Program-made: the position numbers and the translations under genes | Part shown: positions 1 to 5,326 of the stretch, piece by piece | Position numbering within the stretch: position 1 is the stretch's first letter | Layout of the letters: each line of letters opens with the position of its first letter | Notes under the pieces: model-generated | What the model saw: the letters and a program-made list of their open reading frames with translations, nothing else | Databases searched by the model: none | What the model was told of the DNA's origin: nothing | Origin: an uncultured Muribaculaceae bacterium | Lineage (GTDB): Bacteria > Bacteroidota > Bacteroidia > Bacteroidales > Muribaculaceae | NCBI GenBank assembly: GCA_910586175.1 | Contig: CAJUIJ010000038.1 | Location: 1-16,804, forward strand | DNA length: 16,804 nucleotides | Reading direction: 5' to 3'

Positions 1-94
1 ATTGATTTGGCTGCCATAAAAATTTTATTGAATCAAATTTAAACAGTTTCTAAGTTTATATGACTGACTCTCTTAACGGGGAGCCAATATATTT

Positions 95-134
95 ATCACA
101 TCGGCTTGAACACCGGGTGACAAACCGATGTGAT
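95..134 (-). terminator. Hairpin downstream of proS, probable terminator
   Basis: A perfect 10-bp inverted repeat (ATCACATCGG at 95-104, CCGATGTGAT at 125-134) encloses a 20-base loop that can add three inner pairs after one mismatch. It lies 16 bases past the proS stop on the transcribed strand. The bases after the stem are AU-rich (AAATATATT) but not a clean T-run, so termination is likely rather than certain. Bases 1-94 show no other recognisable feature. Confidence 0.55.
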
Positions 135-150
135 GTAATATTCATTTCAA

Positions 151-1632
151 TTAATAGGAGCGAGCGAAGAGCACACGTCTGGCAGAGGGCTTACCTGTCA
201 CCATGCAGACTCCCGGAGTGGTGTCACCCTCGAACGGGATACAACGTATGGTAGCTTTAGTCTCTTCCTTGATACGTTCCTCAGTTTCGGGTGTTCCATC
301 CCAATGAGCCATGATGAAATAACCTTGCTCAATTTTCTCTTTAAACTCATCGTAAGAGTTCACCTCGATGGTACGTGCCTTACGGTTGGCAAGCGCACGT
401 GCAAGCAATGCAGACTGCATATCATCGAGCTGCGATGCCACATGCTCCACAATGCCCTCGATGGGATAAGTCTCCTTCTCGAGAGTATCACGGCGCATAA
501 CCTCTACAGTGCCCTCTTCAAGGTCACGCTGGCCAATTGCGAGTCGAACAGGCACACCTTTAACCTCATAATCGGCGAACTTGAATCCGGGACGTCTATT
601 GTCAGCATCATCATACTTCACACTTATGCCACGCTTGCGGAACTCATCGACAATGGGAAGCACCTTGTCAGTAATAGCCTGACGCCCCTCCTCATTTTTA
701 TAAATAGGCACAATAACCACCTGAATAGGAGCCAGAGCCGGAGGAAGCACAAGACCGTTGTCATCAGAGTGCGACATAATCAGGGCACCCATAAGACGAG
801 TCGATACACCCCATGAGGTGGCCCACACATATTCAGGTTCGTTGTTCTTGTTCATGAAAGTGACATCGAAGGCCTTGGCAAAATTTTGCCCGAGGAAATG
901 CGAGGTACCGCTTTGCAGAGCCTTACCATCCTGCATCATAGCCTCAATGGTATAAGTCTCGAGTGCGCCTGCAAAACGCTCGTTAGCAGTCTTCACGCCT
1001 CTAACCACAGGCACAGCCATATAATTTTGCGCAAAGTCAGAATACACATTGAGCATTTTTATGGCCTCCGCTTCAGCCTCCTCACGAGTGGCATGAGCGG
1101 TATGGCCCTCCTGCCACAGGAACTCAGCAGTGCGAAGGAACATGCGCGTACGCATCTCCCAACGGAACACGTTAGCCCACTGGTTGACCAATATAGGGAG
1201 GTCGCGATAAGAATGTATCCAATTCTTGTAAGTATTCCATATGATGGTTTCTGAGGTAGGACGTATTATCAGCTCCTCCTCAAGCTTAGCTGCCGGGTCT
1301 ACCACCACGCCATTGCCGTCAGGATCATTCTTGAGACGGTAATGAGTCACAACAGCGCATTCCTTGGCGAAACCCTCCACATGGTCAGCCTCCCGGCTGA
1401 GGAAAGACTTCGGAATCAACAAGGGGAAATATGCATTCTGATGTCCGGTCTCCTTGAACATCTTGTCCAGCTGATGTTGCATTTTCTCCCATATGGCATA
1501 TCCATATGGCTTAATCACCATGCAACCGCGCACTGCACTCTGCTCCGCGAGGTCAGCCTTGACTACAAGTTCATTGTACCACTGTGAATAATTGTCAGCC
1601 CTTTTTGTAAAATTCTTTAGTTCTTTTGCCAT
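151..1632 (-). CDS. proS: Prolyl-tRNA synthetase, archaeal/eukaryotic-type without editing insertion
   Basis: A cytoplasmic class II synthetase that charges tRNA-Pro with proline. The 493-residue protein has the class II core: RPTSE at 124-128, FRWE at 156-159 followed by TRMFLRTAEF (motif 2), GTSH at 242-245, and motif 3 near 272-286 (TSWGVSTRLMGALIM). An anticodon-binding domain follows from about 300, then a C-terminal extension ending in Tyr. Catalytic motifs 2 and 3 are not separated by the long INS editing domain of E. coli-type ProRS, and the length fits the short archaeal/eukaryotic-like class common in Bacteroidetes. I chose the ATG at 1632 (MAKELKNFTKRADNYSQWY). An upstream in-frame ATG at 1752 lies before the probable promoter and would add an uncharacteristic 40-residue Cys-rich extension. 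The gene is probably monocistronic, since terminators flank it on both sides. Confidence 0.95.
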   Translation of the reverse strand: MAKELKNFTKRADNYSQWYNELVVKADLAEQSAVRGCMVIKPYGYAIWEKMQHQLDKMFKETGHQNAYFPLLIPKSFLSREADHVEGFAKECAVVTHYRLKNDPDGNGVVVDPAAKLEEELIIRPTSETIIWNTYKNWIHSYRDLPILVNQWANVFRWEMRTRMFLRTAEFLWQEGHTAHATREEAEAEAIKMLNVYSDFAQNYMAVPVVRGVKTANERFAGALETYTIEAMMQDGKALQSGTSHFLGQNFAKAFDVTFMNKNNEPEYVWATSWGVSTRLMGALIMSHSDDNGLVLPPALAPIQVVIVPIYKNEEGRQAITDKVLPIVDEFRKRGISVKYDDADNRRPGFKFADYEVKGVPVRLAIGQRDLEEGTVEVMRRDTLEKETYPIEGIVEHVASQLDDMQSALLARALANRKARTIEVNSYDEFKEKIEQGYFIMAHWDGTPETEERIKEETKATIRCIPFEGDTTPGVCMVTGKPSARRVLFARSY

Positions 1633-1700
1633 TTCGATTGTTGTCTTAATTACATAATTGCATGAATAGCACTTTTTACGCTTACACACACAATATACGC

Positions 1701-1716
1701 GACTCCATGCGGAGTC
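1701..1716 (-). promoter_or_regulatory. Perfect hairpin at the predicted 5' end of proS mRNA
   Basis: GACTCC and GGAGTC pair perfectly around a 4-base loop. The hairpin would lie only a few bases from the predicted proS transcription start. It might protect the 5' end or hold a regulatory structure. No T-box features were recognised. Confidence 0.4.
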
Positions 1717-1725
1717 TTCTATATG

Positions 1726-1733
1726 CAAAAGTA
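1726..1733 (-). promoter_or_regulatory. Probable proS promoter, -7 element
   Basis: On the minus strand this reads TACTTTTG, a full match to the Bacteroidetes -7 consensus TAnnTTTG. The nearest TTTG for -33 is at 1761-1758, inside the upstream terminator hairpin; its 24-base spacing is longer than the usual 19-21, so the -33 assignment is weak. Transcription would begin near 1719, giving a leader of about 87 bases. Confidence 0.5.
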
Positions 1734-1788
1734 CAAAAAAATAATTTAACAACCACGCAAAATAATGTTAAATTGCGTGGTTGCTAAA
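1734..1788 (-). terminator. Intrinsic terminator of the DUF4293 gene
   Basis: A perfect 11-bp inverted repeat (CAACCACGCAA at 1750-1760, TTGCGTGGTTG at 1773-1783) has a 12-base loop and, past one mismatch, four more A/T pairs at the base (1745-1748 with 1785-1788). On the transcribed minus strand it is followed by TTAAATTATTTTTTT, a good T-rich tail. It starts 25 bases after the DUF4293 stop. Its far edge overlaps the proS promoter region. Confidence 0.8.
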
Positions 1789-1812
1789 AATTTTATATCG
1801 AATGTGAGTGAA

Positions 1813-2289
1813 TCAGCGAAGTCGTTCTGTAGATCTAAGCAACTTCTGGTCTGCCGAAATCCTATTATAAGCCAACAAATCTGCTACTACAGCAATAGGT
1901 AGCGTGATAATAAGTGAAGACCAACTCACCTGATAACTTTCAAGAGCCTCATTTTTATAACCGTAAGCAAGCCCCATAAGAACCAATGCGACAATCAGAA
2001 GCAACTCAATTATGCATATAGTCTTCTGCAAGCGCATGTTGCGAAACATAAAAATTGCGATAAACGGGAGGAGCGTGCAAAGAAGTGAGATGGTAAAGAA
2101 TGGCCATGTGTGCATATAATAACCTGTTGGCCCTCCACCGGTTGCCTCTCCCTCTATTGAGAAACCCATGGTGGTGAAATCGAGTGAAAATTCAGGCATC
2201 TGTACCTGACCGAGCGAAAAGAATGTGAAACATGCCATCATGGCCGTCACGATGAGGAGAAAGACTGATTGCCAACGTTGTATAACCAT
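1813..2289 (-). CDS. DUF4293 family integral membrane protein
   Basis: A 158-residue membrane protein of a family known to me only from Bacteroidetes and without an assigned function. Four hydrophobic segments are visible at about 8-27, 62-82, 88-110 and 122-141. A Gly-rich, poorly hydrophobic stretch (31-58) separates the first two and probably lies outside the membrane. The N-terminus (IQRWQSVFLL) and the basic tail (RISADQKLLRSTERLR) match my memory of DUF4293 proteins, which begin IQRIQ and end near RSxDRLR. The start is the ATG at 2289, just before IQR. The gene is transcribed alone between its promoter near 2393 and the terminator at 1734-1788, divergently from the DUF1599 gene. The family call is fairly secure; any function would be a guess. 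Confidence 0.85.
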   Translation of the reverse strand: MVIQRWQSVFLLIVTAMMACFTFFSLGQVQMPEFSLDFTTMGFSIEGEATGGGPTGYYMHTWPFFTISLLCTLLPFIAIFMFRNMRLQKTICIIELLLIVALVLMGLAYGYKNEALESYQVSWSSLIITLPIAVVADLLAYNRISADQKLLRSTERLR

Positions 2290-2392
2290 CGGATAATTAA
2301 TTTAGTTTATACTTTTACATTATAATTTACAAAACGATCGGTGACAGCTGATGAAATTTATTATTGCATCACTTAGTCCCGATAAGCGGTTG

Positions 2393-2425
2393 CAAATTTA
2401 GCAAATTTTTGTGAACTAATTTAAA
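2393..2425 (-). promoter_or_regulatory. Probable promoter of the DUF4293 gene
   Basis: On the minus strand TAAATTTG (2400-2393) matches the Bacteroidetes -7 consensus TAnnTTTG. TTTA (2425-2422) lies 21 bases upstream as a one-mismatch -33 element. Transcription would start near 2386, leaving a leader of about 97 bases. It is back to back with the DUF1599 promoter. Confidence 0.5.
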
Positions 2426-2440
2426 TGGAAATTCACATAT

Positions 2441-2470
2441 TTTTGATAATTCAATCAAATTTTGATAATT
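2441..2470 (+). repeat. 11-bp direct repeat TTTTGATAATT spanning the promoter
   Basis: TTTTGATAATT occurs at 2441-2451 and again at 2460-2470, 19 bp apart start to start. The first copy carries the -33 TTTG and the second runs into the -7 element. The repeat may be a chance of AT-rich promoter sequence or a paired protein-binding site. Confidence 0.6.
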
Positions 2471-2473
2471 TTG
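2442..2473 (+). promoter_or_regulatory. Promoter of the DUF1599/DoxX-like unit
   Basis: TTTG (2442-2445), a 20-base spacer and TAATTTTG (2466-2473) fit the Bacteroidetes -33/-7 consensus exactly. The start of transcription near 2480 leaves only about 15 bases before the ATG at 2495. This rules out the TTG at 2462 as the start codon, because it lies inside the promoter. Confidence 0.7.
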
Positions 2474-2494
2474 TGCAAACAAACAAAAGAGAAA

Positions 2495-3049
2495 ATGGTA
2501 AACAAACCTGATACAGCAAAAGAATTCAGCGCAATCAAGTCATCATGTCGAGAAGTTTATGAGAAAAAGATGCTTGATTACGGCACTTCCTGGCGTATTA
2601 TGCGTCCCTCGAGCCTCACTGACCAGATTTTCATCAAGGCTAAACGAATTAGAAGCTTAGAAGAAAAAGGAATAGAGAATGCACAGGTGAATGAAGGAAT
2701 CGAACCGGAGTTTACCGGCATAATAAATTATTGCATAATGGCCTTGATACAGCTTGAGTTAGGTCCCGGCAACCCATTGTCGCCCGAAGATGCTATGCGA
2801 CTTTATGATGAGAAGCTTGAGGCAGCCACTTCGCTTATGAACCATAAGAATCACGATTACGATGAGGCGTGGCGCGACATGCGGGTCAGTAGTTTCACCG
2901 ACATCATATTACAGAAACTGATGCGTACCAAGGAGATTGAGTCGCACCACGGCAAGACATTAGTGTCAGAAGGAATAGATGCAAATTACATGGACATGAT
3001 AAACTATTCTATTTTCGCACTTATAAAACTCAGGTTCGGATATGAATAA
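2495..3049 (+). CDS. DUF1599 family protein with two domain copies
   Basis: A 184-residue soluble protein built as an internal duplication. Copy 1 (about 17-88) has YEKKMLDYGTSWRIMRPSSLTDQI and, later, GIINYCIMALIQLEL in two blocks. Copy 2 (about 104-180) has HDYDEAWRDMRVSSFTDII and DMINYSIFALIKLR. The shared pattern is DY-x(3)-W-R-x-M-R-x-S-S-x-T-D-x-I, then E-G-I-x(8)-I-I/N-N-Y-x-I-x-A-L-I. This is the DUF1599 pattern; the Pfam family has been renamed nucleotide-modification-associated domain 1 because of its phage contexts, but its activity is unproven. The conserved acidic, Trp and Arg residues would suit a nucleotide-binding helical fold, which is my inference. The ATG at 2495 follows the promoter closely. 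The stop overlaps the next gene by 8 bp, so translation is probably coupled. Confidence 0.85.
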   Translation: MVNKPDTAKEFSAIKSSCREVYEKKMLDYGTSWRIMRPSSLTDQIFIKAKRIRSLEEKGIENAQVNEGIEPEFTGIINYCIMALIQLELGPGNPLSPEDAMRLYDEKLEAATSLMNHKNHDYDEAWRDMRVSSFTDIILQKLMRTKEIESHHGKTLVSEGIDANYMDMINYSIFALIKLRFGYE

Positions 3050-4355
3050 AGCAGATAGCACCGCAAGCCGGATTATATATATTCTTACATGGATTTTTCG
3101 TATATTGCTCGGAGGAACGTTTGTTTTTTCGGGCTTTGTAAAGGCTATTGACCCATGGGGATCGCTCTACAAATTCGAGGAATACTTGGCGGCCATGGGA
3201 ATGCCGGTTTTGCATACGCTACTAATCACCGGTGTTTTCGCCCTTTGTGTATATGAGTTTACATTAGGGGTATCATTGCTTTTAGGATGCTATAGGCGAT
3301 CCTCCCCTATCCTGGCACTCTTAACCATGTGCTTTATGCTGCCACTCACGCTATGGATTGCAATTAGTGACCCGGTATCGGACTGTGGATGCTTCGGAGA
3401 TTTCTTCATAATATCCAATTGGTCTACATTCTGGAAAAATGTCATACTGACACTTATGGCTGTGTGGCTGATTAAGTTCAATTTAAGGGCAACTACTATT
3501 ATTTCACCTGCCTTTCAATGGTTGGGCATAGTAGTGTCATTAGCTTATATGATGGTAATCTGCTTTTGCGGATATTTATTTCAGCCTTTGTTGGACTTCC
3601 GACCCTATAAAGCAGGCACTCGTCTGATTGCCCAGAACTCACATGAAGATGTCAATGAAGTTGACTATGTATTTGTATACGAAAAAGATGGCCAGCGCAA
3701 AGAATTTGGCATAGATGACGAATTACCCGATGAGAATGATGGGTGGAGTTTTGTGGAACGCAAACAAAAAGGTTCGCACAAATCAGGTGCGGAAGGCACC
3801 GAATCAGACAAGACATTCCGCATATGGAGTCGTGATGGAGAAGAAGATGTGACAGATGAAGCTTTAGGCAGGTCAGATTGCCAGCTATTACTTCTGATGC
3901 CGAGCATGGCAGAAGTTTCAGCAGCGACCACCTGGAAGATAAACGCATTGCAAGAATGGGCTACAGAGCAGGAGAGTGAAGTGATTGCGGTGACTGATGG
4001 CACACAGGAGCAAATTAGGAATTGGGAAGAAATGGCGCTACCCGATTATGACATATACACAGCCGATGACACAGCAATCAAGGAGATAGCCAGAGGTAAT
4101 CCGGCAGTGGTAATGCTAAAGGATGGTATAATCGAATGGAAATCTACCCTCGCATCGATTGATGCCGATAAGCTTGAAGCAGAAGGTGAGAAATACAAGC
4201 CATCTGTTATTATCACAAATCCGTCAGACACGCTTAAGAGACTGACCTTAATCTATATCATGTGCTTGGCCGTACCTGTGGCAATGTCATTTATGCCACG
4301 AATCCGCAATGCCTATTCCGCATACCGAAAAAAATCCTTTCCAAAATCAGAGTGA
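3042..4355 (+). CDS. DoxX/MauE-like membrane protein with degenerate thioredoxin-like tail (BT_3928-like)
   Basis: A 437-residue membrane protein. The N-terminal part (about 10-185) has several membrane segments, GGTFVFSGFVKAIDPWGS at 24-41 and CGCFGD at 115-120; this layout is typical of DoxX/MauE-type redox-associated membrane proteins and of the uncharacterised BT_3928 family of Bacteroides. Residues 190-400 are hydrophilic. Within them about 278-375 resembles a thioredoxin fold (strand CQLLLLMPS, then NPAVVMLKDGIIEWK at 353-367 with a possible cis-Pro at 354) but has no CxxC. A last membrane segment lies at about 401-418, followed by a basic tail. The ATG overlaps the DUF1599 stop (ATGAATAA), so the two genes are co-translated. 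Quinone- or disulfide-linked redox work is plausible by family; the substrate is unknown. Confidence 0.8.
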   Translation: MNKADSTASRIIYILTWIFRILLGGTFVFSGFVKAIDPWGSLYKFEEYLAAMGMPVLHTLLITGVFALCVYEFTLGVSLLLGCYRRSSPILALLTMCFMLPLTLWIAISDPVSDCGCFGDFFIISNWSTFWKNVILTLMAVWLIKFNLRATTIISPAFQWLGIVVSLAYMMVICFCGYLFQPLLDFRPYKAGTRLIAQNSHEDVNEVDYVFVYEKDGQRKEFGIDDELPDENDGWSFVERKQKGSHKSGAEGTESDKTFRIWSRDGEEDVTDEALGRSDCQLLLLMPSMAEVSAATTWKINALQEWATEQESEVIAVTDGTQEQIRNWEEMALPDYDIYTADDTAIKEIARGNPAVVMLKDGIIEWKSTLASIDADKLEAEGEKYKPSVIITNPSDTLKRLTLIYIMCLAVPVAMSFMPRIRNAYSAYRKKSFPKSE

Positions 4356-4400
4356 AAACGTAACTAAGGAAAGGAGTAGGATATCAAATATTTGCATGGT

Positions 4401-4429
4401 GAGCCGTATCATTCGTGATGATACGGCTC
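4401..4429 (-). terminator. Palindrome overlapping the rlmH stop codon, possible bidirectional terminator
   Basis: GAGCCGTATCA (4401-4411) and TGATACGGCTC (4419-4429) form a perfect 11-bp stem; T4412-A4418 adds a twelfth pair, leaving a 5-base loop. On the minus strand one arm encodes the last residues of RlmH and the other contains the stop codon and eight bases beyond it. It sits between two convergent genes, so it could end transcripts from both sides. No T-run follows in either direction, which lowers confidence in intrinsic termination. Confidence 0.5.
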
Positions 4430-4882
4430 GTTGCGCAATATGGTCATTGCTCGATACACTTGCTCTACAAAAAACATGCGCACCATTTCATGATTGAACG
4501 TCATGCGTGAGAGCGAAATTTTGGCATCTGCGCGATTATATACAGAAGCACTGAAACCATATGGACCACCCACCACAAATACAACCCGCTTTCTACCGGA
4601 GACCTGTAATTTCTCGATATATGAAGCAAATTCCAATGAAGAGAACTCACGTCCACGCTCATCGAGCAGTATTACGAAGTCTGATGGTGAAAGCTTGGCC
4701 AATATCGAGTCACCCTCAAGTTCTTTCTGCTTCTCAAAGGTCATAGACTTTGCACTCTTAATGTCGGGAAGCTCTATAATGTCAAACGGTGTGTATCTCT
4801 CAAGTCTGGAGGCATACTCTCTCATGCCTTGCTGCACAAACGAGATTCTGGTTTTGCCGAGCGTCAGCAGTGTAATATTCAT
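4409..4882 (-). CDS. rlmH: 23S rRNA (pseudouridine-1915-N3)-methyltransferase
   Basis: A SPOUT-class methyltransferase that uses S-adenosylmethionine to methylate pseudouridine 1915 in helix 69 of 23S rRNA on assembled ribosomes. The 157-residue length is normal for the family. Visible marks are LLDERGREFSS (near 72-82), the knotted SAM-binding loop VVGGPYGFS (near 103-111), and LSRMTFNHEMVR (near 123-134). The conserved C-terminus YRAMTILRNEPYHHE corresponds to the NHPYHRE end of E. coli RlmH. The start is the ATG at 4882 (MNITLLTLGKT). It follows the MerR-type gene on the same strand after 50 bases with no obvious promoter between, so the two may be co-transcribed. Confidence 0.95.
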   Translation of the reverse strand: MNITLLTLGKTRISFVQQGMREYASRLERYTPFDIIELPDIKSAKSMTFEKQKELEGDSILAKLSPSDFVILLDERGREFSSLEFASYIEKLQVSGRKRVVFVVGGPYGFSASVYNRADAKISLSRMTFNHEMVRMFFVEQVYRAMTILRNEPYHHE

Positions 4883-4932
4883 AGATTGTCATAATTTACA
4901 TGTTCAACATCATGTTATCACCGATGAAGCAA

Positions 4933-5274
4933 TTATTTCCGTTTAGTCAACGCATCAAGCATCCGCTTTAATTCGTCGCGAGTGTCAGTCAACAAATCTA
5001 TTACATCAAGACGCTTAGAAATATTGGAACTATTGTTAAGCAATTCTTGTTTTGCGGCCTCAATCCTCAGTCCCTTTGTTCTGATAAGATAATTTATCAT
5101 CTGAAGCTTACGCAAATCATCAGGCCTGTAATATCTTTGATTAGATGTGCTACGCTTTGGTCTTATGCCATCGAACTCTTGTTCCCAATAGCGCAAAGTA
5201 GAGGCCGGAACCCCAAGAAGCTCCGAAACCTCACTTATTTTATAATATAACTTGCCAAATTCTTCCATCGGCAT
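4933..5274 (-). CDS. Small MerR-type transcriptional regulator
   Basis: A 113-residue DNA-binding protein. Residues about 10-35 form the MerR helix-turn-helix (KISEVSELLGVPASTLRYWEQEF). A wing with RYYRPDDL (47-54) follows, then helices containing LRKLQMINYLIRTKGLRIEAAKQ. The tail from about 80 is short and probably coiled, with no Cys cluster and no effector-binding domain, so no metal or drug ligand can be read from it. I chose ATG at 5274 (MPMEEFGKLYY); the ATG at 5268 is equally possible. A longer open frame upstream passes through the alaS terminator and into alaS, so it is not real. No promoter is visible between alaS and this gene, and the start codon lies 6 bases after the alaS terminator T-run. 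Expression may depend on readthrough or an unseen promoter inside alaS. Target genes are unknown. Confidence 0.85.
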   Translation of the reverse strand: MPMEEFGKLYYKISEVSELLGVPASTLRYWEQEFDGIRPKRSTSNQRYYRPDDLRKLQMINYLIRTKGLRIEAAKQELLNNSSNISKRLDVIDLLTDTRDELKRMLDALTKRK

Positions 5275-5280
5275 ATAATT

Positions 5281-5309
5281 AAAAAGGGGACGCACGGGTG
5301 TGCGTCCCC
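5281..5309 (-). terminator. Intrinsic terminator of alaS
   Basis: GGGGACGCAC (5286-5295) and GTGCGTCCCC (5300-5309) form a perfect GC-rich 10-bp stem with a 4-base loop. On the transcribed minus strand it is followed at once by TTTTTAATTAT. It lies 17 bases after the alaS stop and directly before the MerR-type start codon. Confidence 0.9.
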
Positions 5310-5326
5310 CCAATATTGTGAAATTA

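Noticed and set aside
1633..1752. A 40-residue N-terminal extension of ProRS from an upstream ATG
   Set aside because: The upstream ATG lies before the probable promoter, and the extension is Cys-rich and unlike ProRS. The ATG at 1632 gives the normal N-terminus.
2462..2494. TTG start for the DUF1599 protein
   Set aside because: The TTG falls inside the promoter, and the ATG at 2495 is placed normally.
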